From Setaria digitata (Eukaryota > Nematoda > Chromadorea > Rhabditida > Setariidae), in NCBI GenBank assembly GCA_003640385.1, contig RCAB01000342.1:1-64000 (forward strand): a stretch of 64,000 bases of DNA. The letters run 5' to 3'. Under the pieces are notes generated by a model that was not told the origin of the DNA, did no database searches, and saw only the letters and a list, made by a program, of their open reading frames with translations. Shown piece after piece: positions 12,565 through 25,944 of this stretch (positions are counted from its first letter, which is position 1; each line of letters opens with the position of its first letter). The position numbers and the translations under genes are program-made.

Positions 12565-15500
12565 CTGATCATTTTTATATTTTTCATTCTTTCTTTCTTT
12601 TGCTCTTTCTTTTTTTTTTTTTAATGAATACAAAAAGCCTCATTGAGAATGAAGTCCTCATTTTGTTCATACCTCATATACATATTTACACTTCTAGGCT
12701 TATTTTAGCTTTTTTTTCCTTTCATAAATCGTTTATTTTGAATTATTTTTTCCACCCAAATATTGATATTATTAGTAGTATTATTAAATAATTAATTAAT
12801 TATTGCTTATGAAAGATTTGATGTTCGAAAATCATTATATTATATCATTTTTGTTACGCTTCTTTTTTTTTTTCTCTCAAAGAAAGAAGAACGGAAAAGA
12901 TTCTTTTATTTTTCAAAATTTTATTTTTAAGAAAATTTGATCAATTGTCAAATATAAATTAAATTTAGCATGTTACAATAAAACATAATGTTATAGTTTT
13001 TCGAACATTAATCTGATAAATACGGTAGAAAAATGGAGAACTTGTTTCGTTTCTTTCTTTTCTTCTTTTTCCAATTGTAATTTTCAAACATTTTGTATCA
13101 TTTAATTTTGCTGGATGTTGAATGTAAATTTCAATATTTCAACATTATTTGGCGATGTTTCTTCGTCCTTTTACATTGCACTAATTTGCTATTTACTGAT
13201 AGTGAATTTTAATGCTGAAATTTGATGGTGGAAAAGAAGATACTGAGAGGATAAAATGATAAGATGGAGTTTGTGAAATTAATGAACTGTATTGAGAAAA
13301 GTTCCGTTTTTGCTTCGCTTGGAAAAGAAAAAAAAAGAAGAATTTGTTTTCAATTTAATAAAAGGAAAAAAAAAAAAGAAATACTTACGTTTGCTAAATA
13401 TTTTATAACGTCAGCATCTGTCATTTTACCTTAAATAATTTTAGGTCGGGAAAAATTCTCTATTAACAGGGAAAGAAAGAATTGGGAACTACATTTGTAA
13501 AATCACTAAGTTTTCTTTTTTTTTGTTTCTTAATTAAGACAACTCTGATACATTCATTAATTCCGATTTAGCAAAATGACAATGTAATGTGATAATGCTG
13601 TAATGTGAAAAACATCAATGGTGTGTTTTTTTTTTCATTTTTTTTTTTCGCTGTTATAAAAAAAGCAAAAAAAAAAAAAAAACAAAAACAAAAATAAAAC
13701 AAAACTTGTCGGCCTATCAAATCCTTGCTAACTTTAATGGATTCATCAATTTCTTTACTGAATTAACAGAAATATGGAAATAAAATTAAGCAATAGCAGG
13801 AAATTAAAAAAAAAGAAAGGGAGTTGCATGTCAATTATTTCTAAAAAATGAATTTTGAAAATATTTCATAAAAATTTCTTCTCCATTCGTTTCTAGCAGC
13901 TATTCGTTTTTGTTATATAGCTGGAATCATTTGATATTTGTTTCATACTCTTTCTTTTCCCGATTCTTTCATTTTTTTTTTTCTCCAATTTCAATGCTAT
14001 TTGTTTATCTTTTCTTATCAAGATTTTGGATATAATTATTAACTTTTTCTGTTGGCAATAATAATGAAAATTTTTGTTTTTTTTTTTTTTTTTTTCATAA
14101 AATTACCGTACTATTCCATTTTTTTTTTCTTTTTTACAAGAAAACAACGTATTGTTTTCATTTTTCTTCGTGATTTTGTCTGCTCTTTACTACTTTACTA
14201 CATAAAAGTGTATGAAATTGCGCAGTTCCTTCTCTTCATTTCCTTTTCTTTTCATCGTTCAACTTTATACAAGGAACATAGTACGGTAAATTCCGTTGGC
14301 TACTTATATACGATAGTTTTACGCATATACGATAGCAAATTCACTCCCAAATTCATTGACATTTATGAATTTGGAAAAAAAAAAGCAAGAAAAGAAATAA
14401 AAGGAAAGAAAAAAAAAAAAAAAGAATTAATAAATCGAACATAATTGCAATAATGCATCAAAATTGAGTATTTCTAATTGGGCTTAATTGAATTTGAATT
14501 TATATTTAAAAATTATCAAATTAAATTCTGTTATCATACGGTGAGCTTATTGTTTGTTCATTGAGAGTGAAAGAAAGTTATTCTATTATTGGCTCTGATT
14601 AAAAAACTTACAAGTATTAGAGTAGGGGGAACAACTCCAATTGATATCATAAAATCATTGCCACTGCGTAATGATAGTCGTCAGTCTTACAAATAATGAA
14701 TAAAATTATGAAACTAGTTCTAAAAGTTGGAATTTCTGCTAGTTCTAAAAGAAGTTGTGATTTCTGCATGTTAGACACGTCAAATTATGTCGATTAAAAT
14801 GATAGAGACAAAAAGTGACAGTATTAAAATATGAGAATGTTGTCCCAATTGTTTTTTCTTTTCTTTTTTTTAATTTTCCCAAAATAATGAAACCGAAAAA
14901 AGTTCCATTCATTCATTCGTAGGCGCTTTCCCATTGAACAAAATGCTGCTAAATTTTAAAATTCAGTACGGGAGTTTTCTTTTTTTGCTTGAAATGTAAA
15001 TTTCTGGGAAAATAAATTTTATAAGACATATGGAAAATATCAAAGTTTATTTCGAAGTTCGATATGACTACTTAGTGATCGTACTATGCTGTGTTTTCTT
15101 TAAATCATCATTTCTTTTAGTACTTCGGGAATTGTTAATTGTTCATTTTTTTTTCGCCCCCCAGAAAAACTCCTAATTTAAAAGAGTTTTTTCAGTTATT
15201 ATAAAAATAAAAGTTGAATACAATGAAAGCAGAAGAAATGCGTTCACTTTTTCTTTGTTTATAAAACTAAAATTTTTCATTCCGGAAAATAACTATCCTT
15301 TCAGAGCAAAATTCGCATCATCCACGATTTTCCTTTTGATTAGTTCGAAACAACATACGTATATTATCCGAAATTTAATTCTCGCCTGACCACATGACAT
15401 TATCATTATCATCACACACAATTATCCGTATAAAGGATAAAGATTTGGAGGGTAGTTTAATTAGTGCTCATCTTTCTAGATTGCGCCATCTGTGACAATT

Positions 15501-16084
15501 GTCATTGTTATCGGCAGTACAGTGTGATATGATATGCTGACCATTCCAAAATGATCATTTTATAAAATATAGTGATGTTTGTACGGAATAAATCTTACAT
15601 TCCGGTCATTTCATGCAGTAATGGTCACTCTTACGAAGCGGTCATTTTCTCGAAATAAAACCACTTCATTTAGAACAGGAAATTAGTTTAGTACGAAGTT
15701 TCGTAAAAAGAAAAAAGGAAAGATGATAATTTTGTGCTGTCGTTTTATCAAACACAAAATATATGCAATATGTAATGCAAAATGGTCATTTTGAAAATTT
15801 CATAGTGAAAATATTTTATATTCTAATTGTTTTTCTCTGCTACAGCAATCATTTTTTTTCGGAAGGCGAAAATTCATACATTTTAATTCTACAAAAAAAA
15901 AAAAAAGGTTTTTACAAAAATTTTTTTAAAATGCAATAATTATTCCGTGATATGTATGTAGTAGCATTATAAAACACAGCGAAATTTGCTTTATCAGTTA
16001 AATTTCTGCATTATATAATTACTAATTTGTGGCATAAATTTCAAACTTCATTTCCTAATTCTTTTTCACTTTTTTTTTTTTTAG

Positions 16085-16206
16085 GTGTTTGTAATTTGAA
16101 AAGTTTTATCAGCACTCGCATTCGGAAATTAGACAAATTATCCACAGCTATACTATGGAAGAAAAATTTGAAATTTCGAATTATTAGAAATTTGGATTAC
16201 CTTTAA
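16085..16206 (+). other. candidate terminal exon, possibly of the DM gene
   Basis: Follows a T-rich TTTTTTAG acceptor. One frame is open (two nucleotides completing a codon, then 39 codons and TAA), with a basic composition beginning VCNLKSFISTRIRKLDK. It can be reached phase-consistently either from DM exon 4 (10829) or through 12336-12388 and 13445-13496. No domain was recognised, and chance remains likely. Confidence 0.2.
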
Positions 16207-18108
16207 ACATAATTAATTTACAAAACAGAATGCTATTTCAGCAATAATAAAGAAACGGAAAGGTGAAATGGATGAATTAAATTATTAACCTTGTATGATC
16301 AATTCTTTTCATTTACACACTTTTTTCAACTTTTTGATCAAAATGTTGATACTGAAATGACATTTTTTAATTCGATAGAGGATTGGTTAATGATGGAAGT
16401 TACGCGTGGATTGAAATTTTATAACATTAGAAGACCTATTTTGTGCTGGAACGGCATTATTTCGAATTTTAAACAATTTTCTCGGTCCAAATTTCATTCT
16501 TCAAAATGTTTGAAATACAATCAACAGCGACACCTGCGTGATATTTTCAACAATTCATTTCACTGCATCATTTCTTCATATCTTCTAACTGTTACGCAAC
16601 AACAAGCTTGTTTATTTTAAATAATAACTATTATTTGTGTTTTTTTTTTTTAAATTCATAATTCAGAAAATACAATGCGAATGAGCTACAAATGCAACAC
16701 ATTGAAGTAAACTTAATGAATTAATTATAGTAATTTTAGTGATGATGAATCCTATTAACGAAATATTCGAAATAAATTTTTTTTTCGTTTCAGGAAAAAA
16801 TTGATTAATCGACTGATTATTGAATTTAATAATAATAGTAATTTTGGAAGGAACAGTAAGCTACAAGCAATAACCACAATGAATTAATTACAAATAACAA
16901 TTTTTATCAGAATCAATTAATCAGTCAATTTAAAAAAATTGAAAAAAAACAGAAAATTTAAAAAAAATAGAAGATTCTTTAATTTAATAAATATTTACAA
17001 GCAGTTGTTTTATATTTTAGCATATTTATATAAGCAAAGTTGCTCCAAAATTCAGAATTCTCCCAACTATCACCGAAATCTACACGATAAAGTTTTTCTG
17101 ATCATATCATATAAAATTCATTATTTTTATATAAAAATCAGAGACTGAATGAAAAATCAATCTGTTTTATTATCCTTTACTGTATGATAATTGATAAAAT
17201 GCTGCCATTATGGCTTATTTTAATTTTTTCAGTTTAAAAATGCAAAAATAAACAAAAAATCTTGCTAATTTTCACAATTTTTATTTTTCTTTTCCATAAA
17301 ATTCAATAAAATCTATTCACTACAATGAAACTAATTATCAATAATGAACTAATGAATAAAACCAGTGATTTTTATTAGATGAAATAAGCAATGAATATGC
17401 ATTTTAATGCTATGGAAAAAGCCGCATACTAATAGTGAAGACGAAAAAAGATGAAATTTTAATAAAATTTTTCCAGAAATTCTCATTCATCCTTTGTAAC
17501 CTTTCCCTGATCCACATTCCTCCGGATGCACTTCTTTCATTCTTTCACTTTCTCGATCATCACCATTCTCGTTCATTTGTCATAACAATTCAATTCTTCC
17601 CTACTTTTTATTCACTTATCAGTTCTCACCGAGCTCACTTACCTGCTGGTTATATCATTCATTCTTATTTTTCACTTGATTTCATTACCTTCGATATTCT
17701 TTTCCATTCAATTAGTGATAACAGGAAAGTTACGATTTTCACCTTCTTTCCAACATTATCCGCTTCATTTCGCCCTATTTTGTTTGCCTTTCTTCATTTC
17801 TTCATTATTCCATGCAACAATTATTACCAGTCACTGTGTCCCGATGGATGAACGTTTCATTTTCACTAATGATTAGATAATTTTACTTTTACATTTGAAT
17901 TTATTAAATTCCAAGTACTTCATCAATTTCATTTTTTCTTTGTATTTATATTAATGAAAGTTTTATAATAATTTAATCATAAATTGATTGGAAACCTTTC
18001 ACTCAGTAATGAATAAATAAGTCAATTCTTTAATTAATTTTACTAAAATGATGATTACTTTTTGTGCAACTGTCCGCTTCTTTTTTACTTTTATTCTATC
18101 TTCCATTT

Positions 18109-18110
<2 letters not shown>

Positions 18111-18152
<42 letters not shown>

Positions 18153-18201
18153 CATATATATAGTAAAATTAATTATATATATATAATAAAAGTAAAATTA
18201 A

Positions 18202-18259
<58 letters not shown>

Positions 18260-18270
18260 TATATATAATT
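18111..18270. repeat. AT dinucleotide array with palindromic interior
   Basis: Two long AT runs (about 18111-18150 and 18210-18250) flank an AT-rich spacer made of TAAAATTAAT-type pieces in both orientations. The whole block could fold back on itself. It lies between the DM and GRL genes, and no coding role is seen. Confidence 0.85.
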
Positions 18271-18950
18271 TTTTGACTGATTTATTTTATCGAAACATTT
18301 TTAATTGTCATTTGCATTAACACATTGTAATGATTTTTTTTGCTGGCATTTTAATAATTTTTAAAGTTTTATTTATTTTGATAATTTTAAATAAGCAACA
18401 TTTAGCACTTAGCAGAAAATTTTAATCCTTCTTCATTGATAATTTTGCGAGTTTTGCAATTTTTCAAATTACATTTTATTAAAATATTATATAAATTTTT
18501 TGAAAAATTTGCCCAAAATATTTCAGTTAATTAAAAATGTGTTCATTGTGCAAGTTTAATATAATAGCTTGCAAATATTACAAATGTTTCATCAAATTTA
18601 ATTCAACTTAATTTGAATTTCAGAACTTTCTTTTTTGTTTTTGCTTTTTTAGTCTGAGAATTTGAAGTAAAAGCAAAAGCTATGTTACCATAGTGTTGAT
18701 CAGTAAGTGAACTTACCGACACTAAAAATTTATCGTTCCTTCAATTTCAAATAATTGCATATCAAAAAATTTTGCAACTATTTCATCTTGTTAGGTGTGC
18801 TATCACACTTGTTCTCTTATCACGTCTTATCACTCATAATTTCACTATACCTGCAACATCTGATATAGTAGAAATTTAAGAAATAAATTCTCGTTTTCGT
18901 CAAAAAATTAAATCACTATCCATCTTCCTTTTTTTTTTTATACACATATT

Positions 18951-18953
18951 CAG
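18951..18953 (+). promoter_or_regulatory. possible trans-splice or 5'UTR acceptor of the GRL gene
   Basis: An ATATTCAG acceptor lies 79 nt before the GRL start codon. Nematode mRNAs often receive a spliced leader at such sites. Only position and motif support it. Confidence 0.25.
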
Positions 18954-19032
18954 GTGTCGAATCAGCAAAACAATAAAAATCTCTTTGAAAAAAAAAGAAA
19001 CGAAACGAAAGAAAATTTTACTTGTTATAAAT

Positions 19033-21833
19033 ATGTCATCACACAATCGACGGTTTTTATCAGTAATTGTGATAGTTTTGGAATTGATCATCCTAAGCGA
19101 AACGACCTTTTTTGGTAATATAGGTGGCTGTGATTGTGGCATTCCACCTTGTAGTTGTTCACCAGCATTGGTTTGTTTTAATTATTTCATAAGAAGAGAT
19201 AAAAAGAACTTTCCTTTTCTAATTTATTTTAAAATTATAAATACATCCTTTTTATTATTGAATTTCCAATTTTTTTTTTTTTGATAAAATGGTCATTTTT
19301 TTCATGCTTACCATTTTATTAATTTTGATTATTGGATATGTTTTCGAAACATCCGAAAATTTTTTTCATTTCAGAGAAATTTTTGAAAATTTCTCTTTTC
19401 GCTGAAATTGTTATCATTCGAACTTATTACCATTATAATGATTCCCCTTTAAAAAATATTATCGTTTTTGTTTTTTTTCTTTAAATAATCATTAGATATT
19501 AATGACTGTGCTACTGCTAATTTCTTAAATTTAAAGGGACAAAAGGGTATGAAACTTTAGAATCTTGAATCTAGTCTCTGACATTAAACTGTTTACATAT
19601 CATTTAATTTTGTTTACTTGAAATATGAAAAAATAATTAATTTATAAAGCAATTAATTTATATTGCAAAAATTTTTTTTTCCTTTAAATATTTTTAAATT
19701 TTTTTGTCTTTCTCTTTTTCAAAATTTTGCTTATGCTTTATTCATATCCAATGATAAGAGTAACTTATAATAAATTTATTATCACTGATAACTGCTTATC
19801 ATTTAGCCAATCTGTCCACCACCAGCTCCTTGTCCATCACTGGTATGCCCTTCTTGTGACGTGCGTCCCCCGCCACCTGCCTGTCCACCACCACCACCTG
19901 TTCCACTATGCTCAGTACCGCAGCCAATTTACCCACCACAAACAGGTTGTTCTTGTGATTCTCTTCATTAAAAAATTTTAATAAATTATTTTAAAAATTT
20001 TCCTCTTTTTTGCAACACACATTAAAATGCTAAATTTATTTAAATTCGTTCTTTAAATAAATTGCCAATTACATTTATCATTAAATTACCAAATTCTTTT
20101 CCCGTTTTCTTTTCAATTAATTAAGAGATTTTTTATTTTTTTTTTGTTTTTTTAGCTGATGAAAAACAAAACAAAAAATATATTAATGGAATAATTCCAT
20201 AAGTAAATTTCAATTTTATTTAAAAAAATTTATTAAATTATATTTCATGTATTCTATTTGTAATATGAGGGAAGGATTCTTTGCATTATTAATATTTTTA
20301 AGCAATTCCTGCTCAGCAATTTCGAATCCCATCAGATTGTAATTAATTACAGGACCAGCACATCATGCTCCGCCACTGTATAATACAGGACCAGTTGTGC
20401 ACGGTGCTTCACCACCATCTGCGCTTCCGCATTATCTGCTAGAAGGAAGACGTGATTTGCAAAATGCTTCAAGCATTTCACCATTGCTGAATCCTACTGT
20501 TACACAGCAATGTATTCACAGGATTTTTCCTTTATTTCCTTGTTAAATGATAAGAATTTCCGACTAATGATATGATAAGTTTTTCCGGATAACAATCAGG
20601 ATGAAGTTCCAGAGATGAGTGTTGGAAGCATTCTCCTATTTATCGACGATGGTAAAAGGAAATTCCGAACGATGTTGCCCCATAAAAATTTATAAACGTC
20701 CGGACGATGTTAAGATTTCTGGATAATGCTAACATAGCATTACAGAATGTTTTTAGAAAAACGTTTTTTTTTTTTTTTTTTTTTTTTTTTGTGCTATTGC
20801 AATAAGATTTCTTCGGATTGCAACTAAACTGAAAAGGAAATGAAAATTTTTAATTTTTTGAAGCTACTTTAATAATGGGATGGGATATTTTTAGTGCTAC
20901 TGTTATTTTTATCATATCAGTGTGATAATAAATGTAGCATCATGACTTAGGATCATTTATTTATGCTTCTTACGCATCTACCATTTGTATGTAGTATAGT
21001 TTCTATTTTACTAAGATAGAAAGATAATTTAAACACTAATATTGGAATAATTTTAATTAAAAAATTTGGAAATTGAAAAAAAATTTTTTTCAGTATCACC
21101 GTTAGCATCAACAACAAGAACAATAACCGACAAACGAGCTCATGGTGCCGTAACTATTTCCGAAATTAAATGCAACAGTTCACCACTACGAGAATTACTT
21201 ATTGCAGTTGATTTTTTCTTATTGCAATAAATAAACATATTTTATTATTCCATTAGTATTATATCAACTTCCTAGCAATTAATTAATCAAAAATAACAAA
21301 TAGAAATTAATATACGACGAAAAAAAAATGAAAATGTTTCTAATTGATTTAGGATTTTAGATGGAATGACCTAATTTTTTAGTGTTAAGAAAAAAAGACG
21401 GTGAAATTTGCAAAAACGATGAAATTTAATGAATAGTTTTACAATGGGTAAATTTGATACCTTAATAAATTATTTGTATCAAAAAAAAAGAAAGAAACGA
21501 AAAGATAAATCCATCGTTTTATTTAAATAAAGTGTTGTAGAATAATTAATTTAGCACATTGATATTAAAAACTAATAAAATTATTATGAAACTAAATTAA
21601 TCAATCTAAATTAAGTTAAAATTAATTAAAGACAGTGATTAATTTAGCATATGGATGAAGCGGATCCGGTAATCTCAAAACGGGCAATACATCAAGCGGC
21701 ACAAGCAGATGTCAATGGTGATGATATTGATATCATTTGTTCCGATTCTGGTTTCACATATATTGTTAGTACATCAGAATATTGTGAAGCACAGAAGGAA
21801 AAAGTTATTTGCTTCATTTACAAGAAAACATAA
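19033..21833 (+). CDS. secreted ground-like (GRL) domain, hedgehog-related protein
   Basis: Five exons: 19033-19170, 19807-19945, 20353-20511, 21094-21206, 21648-21833 (phases 0, 1, 1, 0; 244 aa). The ATG at 19033 was chosen because it opens directly into a signal peptide (residues 1-28, hydrophobic core SVIVIVLELIIL). Then come a Cys-rich segment (CDCGIPPCSC) and a Pro/Cys-rich linker (47-92), a variable middle, and a C-terminal ground-like domain of about 171-240 with the expected four cysteines C172, C214, C229, C238 in the pattern CNSSPLRELL...IICS..FTY...YCE...VIC. Family members are secreted by epidermal and other epithelial cells into apical matrix; precise function is unknown. No Hedgehog autoprocessing domain is present. 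Exon 3 has an in-frame alternative acceptor 36 nt downstream. Confidence 0.92.
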
Positions 21834-21837
21834 TAAA
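21832..21837 (+). terminator. poly(A) signal overlapping the GRL stop codon
   Basis: AATAAA begins on the second base of the TAA stop (21831-21833). No other perfect AATAAA was noticed in the next few hundred bases. If used, the 3'UTR would be only about 15-30 nt. Confidence 0.4.
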
Positions 21838-22176
21838 TTAATTCGTTTTCGTTCACTTTTTTTCGTTTTATTTTCGTTTTTTTGTGTTTTTTTTTTTTTT
21901 TTTTCATCATAAATATTGTACTGATAAAAATTTTATTTCTTTATCAGTTAGTTTTATTTTATTTTTTTTTTTTAGCATAAATTGCATTTTGTTTGAAAAC
22001 GAAAAAAGAAAAGATTTTATTTTTTGCACTTCTCGGAAGTCGAAGAAAAAAAAAAAGGAAAAGACTGAAGCATATTTGATTTTCATCCATCTTTCTTTTT
22101 TTTTTTTTTTTTTTTTAAATTAATTAATGTAATATTTTAGAAACTAATTCATTGTTTCAAATTCATTGGCCTTCAT

Positions 22177-22202
22177 TGTATAATACAGGAACCAATTGTG
22201 TA
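22177..22202 (+). pseudogene. decayed copy of a GRL exon 3 segment
   Basis: Fourteen bases (TGTATAATACAGGA) match 20377-20390 in GRL exon 3 exactly. The match then continues as CCA(G/A)TTGTG(C/T)A after a one-base insertion. It lies 1800 bp downstream of its source and has no supporting open frame, so it reads as a residue of a local duplication. Confidence 0.4.
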
Positions 22203-25200
22203 TTTTTATGCGTTTATCCTTACTTTTTCGTTTTACTTATCTTTTTTTATTAAAAAAATTCTTTTTAAATGATTTAAAAATTTAAATATTTATGTGAAAT
22301 GGAAAAAAATGCATCGAATGTCAGAAAATGTCTAGTGAAGAACAGAATAATGCATTTTTTGAAAAAAATAGCATTAAATTTAAAAGATAAATCAAAATTT
22401 ATCAGCTAAAATATTTGGAGATGAAAAGCAAGACATTATTTCGAACCAGTTCTTGAGTTTAATTTAAATTTATAAATTCGAAAGTTTTTGGATGCCTTCA
22501 ACTCAGTGCCATCGATTTGGCTAGTATTTGTGAAGTTCGTTTGATTTTTTTCGTATATATTTTTTAAAATTTGGGAAAATTTTAATAAGCAAATTCACAT
22601 CTGAGAAAATAAAATTCCATATTTTAAGAAAAAGTTTTTACATAATTAGAATATTAATTACTGACCTGTTATTGATGAAGCAATATAGAATAGGTTTTGC
22701 TCGAATATTGCTGGATGAAAAAAATAAATCTGATAAGCGATATGATAAAAATGTTGCCCTTTTTATATGTAAAAATAAAATTATTGGATGATACAAGTCA
22801 TAATTTCTACATTTCAATGATATTCTTCATAATCAAAAAAAAAAAAAACTGCTAAATTTCTAATAAAAAGTAGAGCTTTTAATTTTATTTCCGTTAACTG
22901 ATAAATTTCAATTTTTGTAACATTGAAACACCTGACACAACTAAATATTTCACGCCTTTTACATTATTACAATCTTTTTCAAATTTCAATTTATCAAGTA
23001 TTATCACTATCAAAAAATTGCATATTTTTTAAATTAAATAAGTTAATTTTAATAAACAACATATTTTAGAAAATCAGAAATCTTTTTCTCGTCAAATATT
23101 TAATAGGCGTAAAAATAAGAATAGACCTAATATGAGCATACATATACGTACGTGAGCCCGCTAATTCATTTTATGCAAGCCTTGTCGAAAACTTTTTAAT
23201 AATTTTAAAAATGCATTTTTTACATCTTAACGTTAAAAAACGTATTTTAAAATGCTTTTTTTTTCCGCGGTAAAAGAAATTGTTTTAAAAAATTTTTTCC
23301 AAAATAACTTTTTGAAATTAATTTGAAAATTCAAAATAGGATGCATGCATATGTTTATATACATATATTCCTTTCCATATAATTTAAATTATTCCATCAA
23401 AAAATTTTTGCAAAAATCTTTTTTCAAGAGTGGAATGAAATTATCCGAAGAAAAAATTTTTTTTTGATGAGAAACTTTTTAAAGAGGAAAAGATTTGTAA
23501 TCATATCATTTGATCATTGAAATGATAATTTGTAGAAAAAAAAAAGCAGACATAGTCTTTATCTAATTCAAATTTTTTCTTCAAGCAAGAATGATTGATG
23601 CAGTAAATTAGATTACTTGAAGTTAATAGCGTTTGATTGTAATGTTTATTTTAATTACTTCCTAAAAAACAAAAAATTAGCTATTCAAAATTTTCGTTTT
23701 TCGCAAATATTTCATTGCAAAGGCAAAATTTTCGCGAATTTTTTTATCAAGTTCAATAATTTTTCTCTTTTCTTGTTTTTGAGAACGAGATTTTTGGAAG
23801 AGAAAAAAAAAAGAATTCATTTATTGATATTTTTCGCTTACTGTTTCAATTTGGTTACTTGCATTTTTCCTTTTTTTTTTTTTTTTATTTTTTACTTTTC
23901 ATAGTAAATTAGTTTTTCATAAAATTTCGGTCACACCACTATACCTCAGCATTAGCTAAGCTAATAGATTTGTAGCTGTTAATTAGTCAGCTGCTTATAA
24001 GTGTTGATCAGTGAATTTTTACAAATTTCAAATATTAAGTAGTTTAATGGGAGCTATTTCAATTTCAATGATAATCCAACAATATTCTCGACACCAATGT
24101 GAATAACTAATTAAAAATGGTGACTTATACAGGGAAAATAAGCTTAGAAATTAAATGAATCGATAATCTTTAAATGAATTATTTAAGAAATTAATTATCA
24201 AATGGAATCCGAATTCTCGCGTCAGAAAAAAAAATGATATTTTTTATTTTTATTTAACAATATATCGATACAAAACGTTTGAAGGACAAAAATAAGTAAA
24301 TTGAATTAATTTATTTTTTTTTTAGATCGCTTTTTTCTAAACTCTTTTCTACGCAGTAGAAATTTCATTTCGAAATTAAAAGCTTCAATTTAATGAATTT
24401 TTAGTTGGAAAAGGAAAAAATGGAAAATAAAGCACCAATTCATTAAATGAAATTAATTTTTTTTTCTACGAAGTTTTTATCTTGAATTAATAGTTACATT
24501 GGATTTGTCACCCTTCGTCGATTAATTTTTATTTTTTCGTTTTTTTTTTTTGTTTTCTTTCAGTCCTTAGCAGACTAATTATTCTAAATAAATTTTTATG
24601 AAGAAAAAATTCAATCAAGTGTGAGGAAAATGCAAATTTGTTCCGCAAAAATTTAGAATAATATTATAAAATTGTTATCCCTTATTAGGACTAAAAGCGA
24701 CAATTCTGTAAACTTTTAAAATGGCCAGAAAATTTTTTGAATACTTAAAATTTTGAATAGGGTTTAGAAACTTTTCATTTTTTTCTTTTTTGAACGAATG
24801 AAAGCAAACTAAAATTGTTAATTGCAGAACAAAAGAAATTGAATCAGATGATTTCAAAAGAAACTTGTTTTAATTACCTGAATGTTTTTTGCTACAAATA
24901 ACAAGAATAATTCCGACAAAAATAATTGCTAATTTGGGAAATAATTAACTGCTTAACTGGATAATAAAAATATCACATTCGAATAATTAAATAATCCAAA
25001 AATTTAACAATTACTGACCTGGCAGTTTGAAACTCGAGTTAACTTATTAATGGAAAAATTTAGCAATCATTGATTTGTGAAAATAGAGCTTCTTATCTCT
25101 ATGTAGCTTAGCTTATCAGTGATATTTTTGGGCTGCTCACTTATTCAGCTTCTGATTTTCGTTTTCAGCTTTGTGAACTTGTCAGTTATTATTAATTAAT

Positions 25201-25944
25201 TATTGCTCCCCATAAATATTAAAAGCCAGAAATAATTTAATTAAGACGTGGAGTTTGACAATGTTTTTGAATTGCAAATGCAATATACTTTAGCTCTCTC
25301 GTTCCATTAATTAATATAATTATTTTTTTTTTTTTTTGGAAATAATGAAATAATCTTTTCGAGGATTTATTTTTCTTACATAAATGAATGATTCTGAGAT
25401 GAATCAATCAGGAACTGTTAATTCTAAAACAAAATTACTGCTCAAATCTAGTTGGTCGGAAATGCAACGGAAAAAAAATAGTCCAAAAATATTAATGAAT
25501 ACTAATTACAAATTTCTGGATTTATTTTTCATTTGCCATAAATGATAGCACTTAGCGAGTTATTTCAATCCTTGCTGTAGAACAATGTGCTTAAATTTTT
25601 TGCAGTTGACAATTAACATTAATTGTGAATTAGCAAATTTATATATTCTAGTGTTAGCTTTAGCATTATTGTTTTAAATCGCGAATAAACGTCATCATTT
25701 AAGGCATGAAAATTCCGAAAATAATTGAATACTGGAAAGATTGAATAATAATTTCAAAAATAATGCATGTTTTAGTGGAATATGAAATCATAACGAAAAA
25801 AAAAAAAGTTTAACATTCGTAATTCATATTATTTGTTCTTCATCAAGCAACTATTAAATATGAAATCATATCTCGAGAATAAAAAATGATGAAAGTTTTT
25901 TAAAGTGTTTGTGCAAAAAAGAGTGCAAGAAAAGTACCGCTAAA

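Larger units (their letters stand above)
10837..19032. other. intergenic region between the DM and GRL genes
   Basis: Mostly AT-rich non-coding DNA with a 47-T homopolymer and a long AT repeat. The first AATAAA downstream of the DM stop is at 11408-11413. Three isolated exon-like segments (12336-12388, 13445-13496, 16085-16206) have acceptable splice sites and compatible phases, and may belong to a longer DM transcript. A 109-codon open frame at 16291-16620 shows no recognisable domain. No strong independent gene is seen. Confidence 0.5.

Noticed and set aside
15540..15800. Repeated GGTCATTT motifs suggesting a transposon or hormone-receptor sites
   Set aside because: Spacing and orientation are irregular and no terminal repeats or coding sequence were found.
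17435..17851. 138-codon + frame in a C/T-rich stretch
   Set aside because: Composition (F, S, H, I, P) follows a pyrimidine-rich tract, there is no domain or splice support, and the reverse strand gives no good frame.
22478..22530. Peptide FLDAFNSVPSIWL resembling a reverse-transcriptase FSKAFDSV motif
   Set aside because: Only about 13 codons with no flanking retroelement sequence; best explained by chance.
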